Both the position numbers and the translations under genes were made by a program. Source: JBIICI01 sp044238935 (lineage in GTDB: Bacteria > Pseudomonadota > Alphaproteobacteria > Micavibrionales > Micavibrionaceae). From it: a stretch of DNA of 64,000 bases. The notes under the pieces were generated by a model. That model searched no databases, had not been told where the DNA came from, and was given only the letters and a program-made list of their open reading frames with translations. Positions 26,039 through 35,599 of the stretch are shown one piece after another. The stretch covers positions 27,885 through 91,884 of the forward strand of contig JBIICI010000007.1 of the NCBI GenBank assembly GCA_044238935.1, read 5' to 3'. The first letter of the stretch is position 1; every line of letters starts with the position of its first letter.

Positions 26039-28429
26039 TCAATCCCGTAAAAAACCCAATTCGAACACAAGGGGTCTTAGCTTTTCGGAGAGGGTTTTAT
26101 AGGCAGTTTCGAAAGCTGTAAAATCAACAGGCACGTTGTCCGCATCATCATTGCGGCGTTTTAGGGCGTTGCGGATTTGATACCAGCCGACATCGGGGCG
26201 GTTGAGTTTTAATTCATCGCGGATGGCGTAAATATCGGTTTTGGTGAAATAGGCCTGCCATAGCGCACGCCCTGCGTTTAAAACTGATTGGGATTCAGGG
26301 GATAAGGATTTATCGGATAAATAATTGACCATAAAATCAGATTCAAAACGCCCGTTTGCCCCGACCTCTTCCTCCGTAAACGGAATAAAGTGATTCACAA
26401 TTGACCATGTGCGCCCATTCCATTCCAACCCATCGGCGGAGGCGGTGAGGTTTGATCCGCTAAATAACATCCATATCAAACAATCATTTTTAAATTCGTC
26501 CGATAAGGGCGCGGTGGGTTGTAAAAATTGATCCCGATCATTGATCCATGTGGGTTTGATAAGGCGGCGGACAGAAAACACAACAGCGGCTTGCCAGAGG
26601 TTTTCGGGGGTGATGTATGAACCGCCACCATTTCCCCCTGTGTAAATAGACGACGTAAGACAAGTTTCCATTGTTGCATGCTGCAAATCATTGTTACTCG
26701 CATATAAAAATCCAATCATATTATCGCAAGATGTCTTAATTCTAGGATTGTTTGAAATTTTTGTTGCATTTGATAATGGTAGGGCTATCTCATTGTTTGT
26801 TTTTGGCTTTTCAATCCAAGCATTCAAAAATGTACTATTAGGCAAGTTATAAAATTTCTTTTCACCAATCGGCTTTGCTTTTTTGTCTAAAATATCAACT
26901 ATAATTTCTGCAAGGGGTGTTTTCTTTTTAGCATTTTTGTTGGTTTCCCAAATTAAAAACCCTATAGGAAAATCGCCTTTTAAGCCATCAAAGGCTTTGC
27001 TGTGGACAATAAATCCCCCTAAATATTTGGCATTCCATTGGTCACGAAATTTTTCAAAATTGGGTGCGTTTACATATTTTAACGTGCTAAACATTGCTAA
27101 GGTTGCATTCGGCATTTCTTGAGCGATACGCACTACGAACTGAATGAATAGCTCTTTACTGGCATATCCATGATTCATAATGGCGTTTATTCGCGTCTGC
27201 TCTACTTCTTTTTTGTTTTTGTTTCCCTTCGCAATCCCAGATCCCGTTTCTCCATAAGGCGGATTGATCAGCACCAAAATCTTTTTGCCTTGGGCGATGG
27301 CATCTCTTAAACCCTGTGGGACTTTGTTGGTTAAGCCATAATCAATCTGCCCGAATTCGTTGATGTCATCATTTAAATAATCATATTGAAACCGTGTTGC
27401 GGCAACGCAGGTTTTGGTGGCGTGCATCACGTCAACATCGGCTTTGTCGAGGGTGGACATATAAATATTGCGTGGGTTGGAATGTTTGACCTCCAGATTG
27501 CCAACGCCGCAACACATATCCCAAACGATATAATCGCGTTGCCAGTTTTTCCCCAATACATCTGATAATGTATCATAGGCTTTGTCCACCACATTTAACG
27601 GCGTGTAATACGCGCCCTTAAAAGATCGCTCATCCACAGGAATTAAGCTATCGCGGCGTTCCAATAAATAATTGCGATATTCAGGGGCAGGGGGGCGGTT
27701 ATGGATTGCCCAAAATTGACGATATCCGTCTTTGTTGCCCAATTCATAGATTACGCCGTCCAGAATAAAGGAGGGCTGTCCGTTAATATGTGCCAATTTT
27801 GCGGTCAGATATTCGTGGGTGGAATATGTGCCGTCGCTCATAATATCCGCAAAAAATAACAGGGCGTATTTTTCAGGCGGCACATCTTTGATCTCACAGC
27901 CTATCATCGCCACCCATTTATCAAAGACTTGTTTTAAATTATCAGGCGTAATGGGGGTGCGGATAATATCGCCTGTTTTAATCGCTGCTTTGACCGTTTG
28001 TATAAATTCGTCTTCGTGCGTGGATATTTTAAACGATACCAAATATGTGCCGATAAAGGCGGAAACTTGATCCAAGGCATCTTTAGGAAACTGGCTGGCG
28101 GATTTGCCCCATTTGATGGTCTTTTTGGCTAAAAACGGAATCACGTGTTCCGTTTTCATGATCGCGGCTTTTTCTGTGTCAATCACCGCCAACAGGGGAG
28201 GAATTGTTTCGCCTTTATTCAGCGCATCTTGGACATAGTGTAGTAATTGCGTGAACATGGCATAGGTTGAAATTGTGCCTTTGTCCTTTGCCTCAAACCA
28301 AATTTCATCGGTGCGAATATCAATCAATCCCTTCGTATAGCTTTTTAAGCCAAGGGCTTTGATATAAATATCCTTTACGTCTTCTTCGCTTTTTGCTGTT
28401 TTTAGCTTTGCATAGAGTTGCCCTGTCAT
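26039..28429 (-). CDS. Type IIG-like restriction-modification enzyme
   Basis: About 796 residues. N-terminal segment has a candidate PD-(D/E)xK nuclease motif: Asp37 and FEAK at 45-48. The central part is an N6-adenine methyltransferase: SAM motif I DMCCGVGNLE near 303 and catalytic NPPY near 388, preceded by AYYTPLNVVDKAYD (motif X-like). The last 300 residues would be the target recognition part. Single-polypeptide cut-and-modify enzymes have this layout. ATG 28429 follows the cysS stop by four bases; the longer frame runs into cysS. No specificity or partner subunit is adjacent. Bases 26640-27200 look more AT-rich. Probable horizontal acquisition. Confidence 0.8.
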   Translation of the reverse strand: MTGQLYAKLKTAKSEEDVKDIYIKALGLKSYTKGLIDIRTDEIWFEAKDKGTISTYAMFTQLLHYVQDALNKGETIPPLLAVIDTEKAAIMKTEHVIPFLAKKTIKWGKSASQFPKDALDQVSAFIGTYLVSFKISTHEDEFIQTVKAAIKTGDIIRTPITPDNLKQVFDKWVAMIGCEIKDVPPEKYALLFFADIMSDGTYSTHEYLTAKLAHINGQPSFILDGVIYELGNKDGYRQFWAIHNRPPAPEYRNYLLERRDSLIPVDERSFKGAYYTPLNVVDKAYDTLSDVLGKNWQRDYIVWDMCCGVGNLEVKHSNPRNIYMSTLDKADVDVMHATKTCVAATRFQYDYLNDDINEFGQIDYGLTNKVPQGLRDAIAQGKKILVLINPPYGETGSGIAKGNKNKKEVEQTRINAIMNHGYASKELFIQFVVRIAQEMPNATLAMFSTLKYVNAPNFEKFRDQWNAKYLGGFIVHSKAFDGLKGDFPIGFLIWETNKNAKKKTPLAEIIVDILDKKAKPIGEKKFYNLPNSTFLNAWIEKPKTNNEIALPLSNATKISNNPRIKTSCDNMIGFLYASNNDLQHATMETCLTSSIYTGGNGGGSYITPENLWQAAVVFSVRRLIKPTWINDRDQFLQPTAPLSDEFKNDCLIWMLFSGSNLTASADGLEWNGRTWSIVNHFIPFTEEEVGANGRFESDFMVNYLSDKSLSPESQSVLNAGRALWQAYFTKTDIYAIRDELKLNRPDVGWYQIRNALKRRNDDADNVPVDFTAFETAYKTLSEKLRPLVFELGFLRD

Positions 28430-28433
28430 GAAT

Positions 28434-29837
28434 CTAAACCTTCCGCCATGTCGTCCCCTGTGGGGTATCGTCAATCTGAATCCCTAGATCGCTCAATTTT
28501 TGGCGGATGGCGTCGGCTTTGGCGAAGTCCTTTGCGCTGCGGGCGTTGTTGCGGTCTTGGATGAGGGTGTCGATTTCGTTCGCTGTGATGCCCTCAATTT
28601 TTGCGCCGTATCCTAACCATGTGGCAGGGTCTTGGGTTAAGATGCCCAAAAGATGCGCGGATTTTAGCAGGGTGCTGCGGTGGGTTTTGAGGGCGTCAAT
28701 ATCATTCTTTTCCAGTGCCGCAAAGATTTGATTGCCACATTCCAACAAAGCGGCGATGGCTTGGGGGGTGTTTAGGTCGTTGCATAGCGCGGTTAAAAGG
28801 GTTTCATCAATAAGGCTCAAATCGGTTGCATAGTCACGGCTTTGGTAAAGGGCAGTGTATAGGCGATCAAGGATTTTCTTATGTTGCAGCAATGTATCAT
28901 CTGACCAATCCAGCGGTTGGCGGTATTGGGCGGATAGCAGCGTTAGGCGGATCACTTCGCCCTCAATGTCTTTTAGCAAATCATGCACCAGCAGCACATT
29001 GCCGATGGATTTTGACATTTTCTCCGCATCCATGGTTAAAAATCCGTTATGCAGCCAATATTTGGCATAGCTTGTATCCGTGCCGCCTTTGGTGTGCGCA
29101 CAGCAGCTTTGGGCGATTTCGTTTTCGTGGTGGGGAAAGGTTAAATCAATGCCGCCGCCGTGAATATCAAATGGCACGCCCAAATGCTTTTCTGCCATGG
29201 CGGAACATTCAATATGCCATCCCGGTCTGCCTTTACCAAAGGGGCTGTCCCACACAGGATCGCCCTCAAGGCTGGGTTTCCACAGCACAAAATCGGCAGG
29301 GTCTTTTTTGTATGATGCCACATCGACCCTTGCGCCTGCAATTTGTTCATCACGATTGCGGCGGGAGAGTGCGCCGTAATCATTATAAGACGGCACATGG
29401 AATAAGACATGACCATCGGCTTCATACGCATGACCATGATCAATCAAACGCTGGATCAGGGCGATCATTTCAGGGATATGCGTGGTGGCAAGGGGTTGGA
29501 TATCGGGTTTCATGACATTCAGTGCTGCCATATCTGCATTATAAATTTCGGTAAAATGGGTGGTGATCTCATCAATGCTTTTGCCTGTGTCTTTGGCAGC
29601 TTGAATGATTTTATCGTCAATATCGGTGATATTGGATACATAGGTGACGCGCGGATAGAGGTGCATCATCAATCTGCGCCATGTATCAAACACCACAGCA
29701 GCGCGGCCATTGCCGATATGGGCGTAATTATACACAGTGGGGCCGCACACATAGATTTTGACATGGTTGGGATCAATGGGCTGAAACGCCTGTTTCTCAT
29801 GCCCCAATGAATTATAAACTGTGATGCGATGCGTCAT
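28434..29837 (-). CDS. cysS: Cysteinyl-tRNA synthetase
   Basis: Class I aminoacyl-tRNA synthetase, about 467 residues. HIGH-type motif HIGNGRAAVVFDTWRR near 41, zinc-ligand Cys in YVCGPTVYNYAHIG, GWHIECSAM near 204 and KMSKSIGN near 264. Strongly conserved throughout. The long frame on the opposite strand is a shadow. The restriction enzyme gene begins right after its stop. Confidence 0.97.
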   Translation of the reverse strand: MTHRITVYNSLGHEKQAFQPIDPNHVKIYVCGPTVYNYAHIGNGRAAVVFDTWRRLMMHLYPRVTYVSNITDIDDKIIQAAKDTGKSIDEITTHFTEIYNADMAALNVMKPDIQPLATTHIPEMIALIQRLIDHGHAYEADGHVLFHVPSYNDYGALSRRNRDEQIAGARVDVASYKKDPADFVLWKPSLEGDPVWDSPFGKGRPGWHIECSAMAEKHLGVPFDIHGGGIDLTFPHHENEIAQSCCAHTKGGTDTSYAKYWLHNGFLTMDAEKMSKSIGNVLLVHDLLKDIEGEVIRLTLLSAQYRQPLDWSDDTLLQHKKILDRLYTALYQSRDYATDLSLIDETLLTALCNDLNTPQAIAALLECGNQIFAALEKNDIDALKTHRSTLLKSAHLLGILTQDPATWLGYGAKIEGITANEIDTLIQDRNNARSAKDFAKADAIRQKLSDLGIQIDDTPQGTTWRKV

Positions 29838-29912
29838 TTTAAGATCCTGTTATTGCTTTTAATTTTACAATAATAGAGACTATAAAGCGTAAAAACAAGG
29901 GTGGAAACAAAA

Positions 29913-30476
29913 ATGGATGCACAAAAATTAAAGGATTTACGCGATAAATTATCCGAAAATGCCACGATTTCCGTTGAGCGCGTGGAGCAAAATATTAAAG
30001 ATATGGATCTGCAGGATCTGTGTGATGCCACGGATGCCGCCATTGAAAGCGGTGGGGGTTTTGGTTGGCTGAATTTGCCGCCGCGTGATGTTTTGGAACG
30101 GTACTGGCAAGGCGTTGCCGTGATGCCCGCCCGAATCTTATTGGTGGCGCGGCTGGACGGCACAATATGCGGCACAGCGCAACTGATTATGCATCCCAAA
30201 AATAATCAGGCGCAATCCTTTGCCCTGCATCTCACATCGCATTTCGTAACCCCTTGGGCACGGAAATATGGCGTGGCGTCATCCATCCTAAAATATGCCG
30301 AAACCATCGCGCGGGGAGATGGGTTCGAGGTGATCAATTTAGATGTCCGTGAAACCCAAACAGCCGCGATTTCGCTGTATGAATCGCACGGTTATCAACG
30401 CATCGGCACGCATCCATTTTATGCCAAAGTGGAGGGCTGCTTTGTCCAAGGGTTTTATTATATGAAAAAGCTGTAA
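29913..30476 (+). CDS. GNAT family N-acetyltransferase
   Basis: About 187 residues. N-terminal helical region, then a GNAT core: ARILLVARLDGTICGTAQLIM, the acetyl-CoA region HFVTPWARKYGVASSILKYAE and a C-terminal strand NLDVRETQTAAISLYESHGY followed by RIGTHPFYAKVEG. Substrate not predictable. Starts at ATG 29913 (GTG 29901 possible). Divergent from cysS. Confidence 0.85.
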   Translation: MDAQKLKDLRDKLSENATISVERVEQNIKDMDLQDLCDATDAAIESGGGFGWLNLPPRDVLERYWQGVAVMPARILLVARLDGTICGTAQLIMHPKNNQAQSFALHLTSHFVTPWARKYGVASSILKYAETIARGDGFEVINLDVRETQTAAISLYESHGYQRIGTHPFYAKVEGCFVQGFYYMKKL

Positions 30477-30480
30477 AAAT

Positions 30481-30510
30481 TTGCAAATGGGTTAAGATCT
30501 GTGATAGAAT
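30481..30510 (+). promoter_or_regulatory. Predicted promoter for the M23-SLT gene
   Basis: TTGCAA, an 18-base spacer and TAGAAT (five of six) about 36 bases upstream of the start codon. Confidence 0.5.
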
Positions 30511-30545
30511 GGCAGTAAGATTATAAATATTGGAGTGTTTTTCTT

Positions 30546-32105
30546 ATGCCCTTTGCTACCCCCTCAATCAATACCGCATCAAGCTCTTTTGGGAATTTGG
30601 GGGATTTGTTTAAGAATATGATGTCTAGTTTCCAAGGCAGCACATCCCTTGGGGGCAATTTCTTGGCAGATTTCATGAATCCAGATTTTTTGAAAAATAT
30701 GATTTCGAGCATCATGGAAGGTCTTAAAAACATGTTTTCAGAGGGAGGATTTAATTTTGGGGGACTGTTTTCTGCGACAAATAATTTTTCTCAAGGATTA
30801 GGGTATTCAGAAAATCTGAGTCATTTTTCTGGGGGATTTGGTAAGGTTTTTAAGCCTGCCAATGGTACAATTAGCAGTGAATTTGCCAATCGCCGTGAAG
30901 GTCATGCCCATCAAGGAGTGGATGTTGCTGGCAGAGAAAATTCAAAAGTCCAAGCCTTTGCTGATGGAAAGGTTTTGCAAACAGGTTTTGAAAAAGGCTA
31001 TGGAAATTATGTTATTTTAGGGCATGTCAACAAAGATGGTCAGCAAATGATGACGCTGTATGGTCATTTAAACCGAATAAACGTTAAAAAAGGGCAGGCC
31101 ATAGAAGGAGGCCGTCAAATTGGGTTGTTAGGCAATACTGGTCATTCACATGGTGCGCATTTGCACTTTGAAGTCGCGGTAAAAGATGGTAGGGTGATGC
31201 GTCTTTTAAATCCCGAAGATGTTGTCAATGGACGCTTTGATATCACAAGAAAATCTGGGGTACAAAAGGCATTAGCGCATGCAAAAGAAGATCTTGTTCA
31301 TCATGGACATGGTCACAAGATTAATGATGTCAAGTACGGTATATCTGGGGAGATGGGCAAATATATTTCTTCTTTGAATGGCTTTGCAACGCAGATTGCA
31401 GATCTTTCACGCAAAAATAATAATGCTCCTAAGGCATCTTCGCTAACGGCGGCAAGCAAAGCGAGTGCACAAATTGCAAGGATTGAAAAGTTTGTGCCGG
31501 GCTATGGCAAATGGTTGGAAAAAGCCATTCCCAATCAGCGTGATCGTCAGATTTTAATGCAAATATCCGCCATTGAATCCCCAACAGGTAATCCTAATAA
31601 ATTTAATATAAAAGGTTCAGGGGCGGCTGGATTGTTTCAATTTATGCCAGAAACTGCAAAAGGCAGCTTGGCGCATAATCGGACTGATCCAAAGGCAACA
31701 ACCCTTGCAGCGTACAAACTAATGAATCAAAATCGTGCCGCTTTGAAAGGATCAATCGGGCATGATCCATCCGCCGTTGAGCTTTATTTAGCGCACCAAC
31801 AAGGCGTAAATCAAGCGATTCGGATGATCAATAATCCCAATATGCGCGCCGTGGAGACATCCAATAAATCTTTTATTGCTTCAAACCTTCCCAGTTCTTA
31901 TAAGCATTTATTGAATACAATTACTTCTGAAAAGTTTATGAAAATTTACGCGGATAAAATTATTGATCCGCATCATGGTTATGCTGCAAAAGCATCATCA
32001 AATGTTGTCGCTTTCAATAAACCTGCGTCACCGAACAACACCATTGCCGCTGTTGTCCCAACGATAGATCAACAAAAATTAGTTGGTTATGGCATGACTG
32101 CCTAA
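30546..32105 (+). CDS. M23 endopeptidase fused to lytic transglycosylase domain
   Basis: About 519 residues with two peptidoglycan-cutting domains. First, a LytM/M23 metallopeptidase (about 100-225) with Zn ligands HQGVD near 121 and HLHFE near 205. Second, an SLT-type transglycosylase (about 330-450) with catalytic Glu in ISAIESPTG near 343 and GAAGLFQFMPETA. The N-terminus (about 95 residues) is Gly/Phe/Asn/Met-rich with no cleavable Sec signal, so export by another route or a lytic role is possible. No phage genes lie nearby. A role in wall remodelling, envelope-spanning machinery or attack on other cells is inference. Confidence 0.85.
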   Translation: MPFATPSINTASSSFGNLGDLFKNMMSSFQGSTSLGGNFLADFMNPDFLKNMISSIMEGLKNMFSEGGFNFGGLFSATNNFSQGLGYSENLSHFSGGFGKVFKPANGTISSEFANRREGHAHQGVDVAGRENSKVQAFADGKVLQTGFEKGYGNYVILGHVNKDGQQMMTLYGHLNRINVKKGQAIEGGRQIGLLGNTGHSHGAHLHFEVAVKDGRVMRLLNPEDVVNGRFDITRKSGVQKALAHAKEDLVHHGHGHKINDVKYGISGEMGKYISSLNGFATQIADLSRKNNNAPKASSLTAASKASAQIARIEKFVPGYGKWLEKAIPNQRDRQILMQISAIESPTGNPNKFNIKGSGAAGLFQFMPETAKGSLAHNRTDPKATTLAAYKLMNQNRAALKGSIGHDPSAVELYLAHQQGVNQAIRMINNPNMRAVETSNKSFIASNLPSSYKHLLNTITSEKFMKIYADKIIDPHHGYAAKASSNVVAFNKPASPNNTIAAVVPTIDQQKLVGYGMTA

Positions 32106-32159
32106 ATCAAGGGGGGGTAAGGGCTTAATTTAACCATAATTTATGATTACAATAATGGC

Positions 32160-33524
32160 ATGGCACTGTTTTGTAATCGATTTTTATTCTGTTTGATTTT
32201 TGCGTGTGTTGTCTGTATCCCTTTTGGGGCAGGTGCACAGCAATCGCCACAGATTATCCGTGATACAGAAACGGAAGCATATCTAAAAACATGGTCTGAA
32301 CCCATCTTTCACGCGGCGAATCTTGATCCCAATTCTGTTAAAATGATTTTGGTGCAAAATAATGATGTGAATGCCTTTGTGGCGGGTGGGTCAAATATTT
32401 TCATCTATACAGGCTTAATTGAAAAAACGGAATCCTTGGATGAATTATTGGGCGTGATTGCCCATGAAACAGGGCATATTAGTGGCGGACATTTAACGCG
32501 ATCACGCGAAGCCATGCGACAATCTTCCTATGAAAGCCTATTAGGCGCCGTTTTGGGTATTAGCACTGCCATTATTTCAGGTCAAGCTGGCGCAGGCGCT
32601 GCCGTAGCACAAGGGTCACAGGGCATGGCGCTGAACCGTTATTTGTATAATAGCCGTATTCAAGAATCCAGTGCGGATCAGGCGGCTTTAAGTTTCTTTC
32701 AAAAAGCAAAATTTAGCCCATCAGGCATGGTCAAATTTATGCAAAAATTACAATCCCAAGAATATTTACCCGCCAGCCAGCAATCATCTTATATGCGCAC
32801 ACACCCTTTAACATCGGATCGTGTGCTAGCCTTTGAAAATGGCGCGGATCAATCGCCCTATCGTGATGCCATGTTGCCTAAGGATTGGCAGGCGCAATAT
32901 AGCCGTATGAAGGCAAAATTAACGGGCTATATGTACCCTCAAAAAATTGCGTGGGCGTATCCTGATTCTGATACATCTATTGATGCCAATTATGCGCGCG
33001 CCATGGCGGCGTGGCGTTCGGGGCAGCTGGATCATGCAGAAAAATTATTAAGGGGGTTGGTTGCAACAGAACCCAACAATCCCTTTTTTCAAGAAAATTT
33101 AGGGCAGTTCCTTTATGAAAATGGTGAAGTGAAGGAATCCATTCCATTTTATGAAGTTTCAGCGCGCTTGCTGCCTCAATCATCTCTGATTCAATTGGCG
33201 TATGGGCAATCTCTTAGTGCTGTGGCAGAGGATCAAAATCAGCTGGAAAAAGCAGCTCTTGTTATAAAAAAAGCGTTGAATCTAGATCCCGCTTTATTCC
33301 GTGCCTATCGTCAAATGGCCATTATCGAAGGGAAGCTGGGGAATCTAGCCGTTGCAGATTATTATTTAGCAGAAGAAGCCTTTAGCTTGGGGGATATTAA
33401 AAAATCAAAAGCATTGGCAGATAAATCAAAACAGGTCTTGCAAAAAACACAAGATTCCAATCTTTTGAAATTGCAGGATTTGTTGGAACGCATCAATGCT
33501 GTTGAAGATGAAAAAGAGGGTTAA
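32160..33524 (+). CDS. Periplasmic M48 metalloprotease with TPR repeats (BepA-like)
   Basis: About 454 residues: signal peptide (FCLIFACVVCIPFGAGA), M48 protease domain with HETGHISGGH at about 101-110 and a third Zn ligand in QESSADQAAL near 170, and a C-terminal TPR region (about 275-440). This layout is that of BepA, which handles outer-membrane protein assembly and LptD maturation. Lies 55 bases after the M23-SLT gene and before two DsbA-like genes, an envelope-quality-control neighbourhood. Confidence 0.92.
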   Translation: MALFCNRFLFCLIFACVVCIPFGAGAQQSPQIIRDTETEAYLKTWSEPIFHAANLDPNSVKMILVQNNDVNAFVAGGSNIFIYTGLIEKTESLDELLGVIAHETGHISGGHLTRSREAMRQSSYESLLGAVLGISTAIISGQAGAGAAVAQGSQGMALNRYLYNSRIQESSADQAALSFFQKAKFSPSGMVKFMQKLQSQEYLPASQQSSYMRTHPLTSDRVLAFENGADQSPYRDAMLPKDWQAQYSRMKAKLTGYMYPQKIAWAYPDSDTSIDANYARAMAAWRSGQLDHAEKLLRGLVATEPNNPFFQENLGQFLYENGEVKESIPFYEVSARLLPQSSLIQLAYGQSLSAVAEDQNQLEKAALVIKKALNLDPALFRAYRQMAIIEGKLGNLAVADYYLAEEAFSLGDIKKSKALADKSKQVLQKTQDSNLLKLQDLLERINAVEDEKEG

Positions 33525-33577
33525 CGTACACATAAAAACATGTTAGAACAATAATACAAACAAAATTTGAGGAAAAA

Positions 33578-34411
33578 ATGTACCAGATTAAAGATCAATC
33601 TAAATTATTTATAAGCCTATTGTCTTTTAGCTTTTTGATGTCAATGGCTATGTTGCCTGTACAAAAAGCCTATGCCAAAGATGCTGACAAAAAAGAAGAC
33701 AAAGCCGTGAAATCAGAGGCTGCACCCAATGGCTTATTCACTGAGGCGCAAAACGCAGATTTAGACAATCATATTCGCAATTTTATCCTGAATAATCCAG
33801 AAGTCTTGATTGAGGCCGTGGATCGTTATCGTATAGATCAGCAAAAGTTACAGGCAGATCAAGAGGTTGGTTTTATTAAGAAGTACCAAAATGAATTATT
33901 TGGTAAAGATAATCCATCAATCGGCCCCAAAGATGCAAAAATTGTAATCACAGAATTTTTTGATTATAATTGCGGTTATTGTAAACGCGCTTTAGAAGAT
34001 GTGGTGACGCTAACAAATGAGCATAAAGAAATTCGTTTTGTATTTAAAGAATTGCCAATTTTAAGTCCCACATCTGAAACCGCCGCGCGTTGGGCGTTGG
34101 CATCACAGAATCAGGGGAAATATTTTGAATATCACAAAGCCCTGATGAATCACAAAGGTGAAAAAGATCCTAGAAACTTGGAATCTTTGGCAAAAGAGGT
34201 GGGGTTAGATGTTGCTAAATTACGCAAAGATGCCAATAGTGCATCGATTACAAAACATCTCGCGGAAAGCAATGAGGTCGCAAAACAACTCTCAATCCAA
34301 GGGACGCCAGCCTTTGTTGTCGGGGAAACAATTTATCGTGGATATTTAGGTCTAAGCGGTATGCGTGATATGATCAAGGCAGAACAGGCGCGTTTAGAAA
34401 AACAAAAATAA
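33578..34411 (+). CDS. DsbA-family thiol oxidoreductase
   Basis: About 277 residues. Signal peptide ending near YAK, a charged linker, a short helical pre-domain (NHIRNFILNNPEVLIEAVDRY, typical of the Com1/ScsC-like group) and a thioredoxin fold with CGYC near 132 and cis-Pro GTPAFVVG near 240. Acts on disulfides in the periplasm. Precedes a second DsbA-like gene by 20 bases. Confidence 0.9.
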   Translation: MYQIKDQSKLFISLLSFSFLMSMAMLPVQKAYAKDADKKEDKAVKSEAAPNGLFTEAQNADLDNHIRNFILNNPEVLIEAVDRYRIDQQKLQADQEVGFIKKYQNELFGKDNPSIGPKDAKIVITEFFDYNCGYCKRALEDVVTLTNEHKEIRFVFKELPILSPTSETAARWALASQNQGKYFEYHKALMNHKGEKDPRNLESLAKEVGLDVAKLRKDANSASITKHLAESNEVAKQLSIQGTPAFVVGETIYRGYLGLSGMRDMIKAEQARLEKQK

Positions 34412-34431
34412 TAAGGCATATCGGTAAAAAC

Positions 34432-35094
34432 ATGAAAAATTTAGGGTTTGCTTTTGCTTGTATTTTTTGTGCGGTCACGCTTTTATTTTTCAGCGTGCGT
34501 TCTGTTATGCGCTATAATGATGCCTATAATGCCTTTTACCAAGGGGATTTAGGGCAAAGATGGCCGTCAGAAATTATTGCACAAGACGCTGTTGCCAAAA
34601 CCCAAAAAGACAATGCCAAAAAAGTGAAAGTGGCTTTGGTGATGGATTTCCGATGCCATACATGTAAAACAGCGTATCAATCTGTGATGAAAGTTTTGCC
34701 AGATTACCCACAAATTGATTTTTACCTTCATTATATCCCGTTCATGGATGAACAATCCATGGATGGTGCCTCGGCGGCCTTGGCGGCTGGTATGCAAAAT
34801 CCTGTTCAATATTGGTTATTTTCAGATTTTTTGATGAAAGATAATTTCGAGGTCAATGAAGAAAATCTGAAAAATATCGCCATAACACAAAAATTGGATG
34901 TTGATAAATTTTTATCAGATTATAAAAAGAATGCAAAAATAGGGCGTTCTTTGTTGACGACCATGGATGCCATGAAAATTCTATCTATTAAAACGATCCC
35001 CAGTTTTATTATAGGTCATTCTGTTTATAGCCCTGATGAAGATGTGATTACCCCTGACATGGTAAAATCTGTTTTTGATCATGCGTTGCAATAA
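34432..35094 (+). CDS. Second DsbA-like thioredoxin-fold protein
   Basis: About 220 residues, N-terminal membrane anchor or signal (LGFAFACIFCAVTLLFFSV), thioredoxin fold with CHTC near 75 and a cis-Pro motif TIPSFIIG near 190. Diverged from its upstream neighbour. The pair may act as oxidase plus partner, or on different substrates. Confidence 0.83.
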   Translation: MKNLGFAFACIFCAVTLLFFSVRSVMRYNDAYNAFYQGDLGQRWPSEIIAQDAVAKTQKDNAKKVKVALVMDFRCHTCKTAYQSVMKVLPDYPQIDFYLHYIPFMDEQSMDGASAALAAGMQNPVQYWLFSDFLMKDNFEVNEENLKNIAITQKLDVDKFLSDYKKNAKIGRSLLTTMDAMKILSIKTIPSFIIGHSVYSPDEDVITPDMVKSVFDHALQ

Positions 35095-35119
35095 ATATAG
35101 AAAAATAGCGATTTAACCC

Positions 35120-35599
35120 ATGATGTTTTTTACCAAAAACCCCACAAAATCAAATCGATTAAAGCATAAAATTATTTTTATCCTGAATGGCCCTAATCTC
35201 AATATGTTAGGGCAGCGTGATCCTGATTTATATGGCACACAGACCTTATCTGATATTGAAAAATCATGTTGGGAACAGGTCAAAGGGATGCCGGTGACAT
35301 TGCATTTTCGCCAAACAAATCACGAGGGCACATTGGTTGATTGGGTTCAAGAAGCACATGGCTTTGCGGATGGTGTGATCATCAATGCGGCTGCGTATAC
35401 GCATACCTCCATTGCTCTTTATGATGCGCTGTCCATTTTGAATATCCCTGTTATTGAGGTGCATTTATCCAATATCGAAACACGCGAACCGTTCAGGCGT
35501 TTTTCCTATGTGTCATCCGTTGCCCAGCGTTGCATTATGGGGATGCAAGGGCAGGGGTATTTATTGGCGCTGGATGAAATCCTCAGAACCTGTTTATAA
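35120..35599 (+). CDS. aroQ: 3-dehydroquinate dehydratase, type II
   Basis: Shikimate pathway enzyme. Core of about 145 residues, here 159 with a short N-terminal extension. FILNGPNLNMLGQRDPDLYG with catalytic Tyr, QTNHEGTLVDW, INAAAYTHTSIALYDAL and EVHLSNIETREPFRR are all present. The last four codons and the TAA stop lie inside the left arm of an 83-bp inverted-repeat element, so the C-terminus has been rewritten by insertion. The usual alphaproteobacterial neighbours accB and accC are absent. Confidence 0.95.
   Translation: MMFFTKNPTKSNRLKHKIIFILNGPNLNMLGQRDPDLYGTQTLSDIEKSCWEQVKGMPVTLHFRQTNHEGTLVDWVQEAHGFADGVIINAAAYTHTSIALYDALSILNIPVIEVHLSNIETREPFRRFSYVSSVAQRCIMGMQGQGYLLALDEILRTCL

Noticed and set aside
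25656..26121. Several short frames across the repeat region after tRNA-Asp
   Set aside because: They run through the terminator, the palindromic repeat and the MITE ends; the translations are products of the repeat.
28826..29515. 229-codon frame opposite cysS
   Set aside because: Lies wholly inside a strongly conserved synthetase gene on the other strand; the translation is rich in His, Arg and Cys with no domain.
30546..32105. Prophage tail lysin
   Set aside because: No capsid, portal, terminase, tail or integrase genes nearby, and the neighbours are envelope housekeeping genes.
35120..35599. Start of an aroQ-accB-accC operon
   Set aside because: Nothing resembling accB or accC follows; the next gene is convergent.
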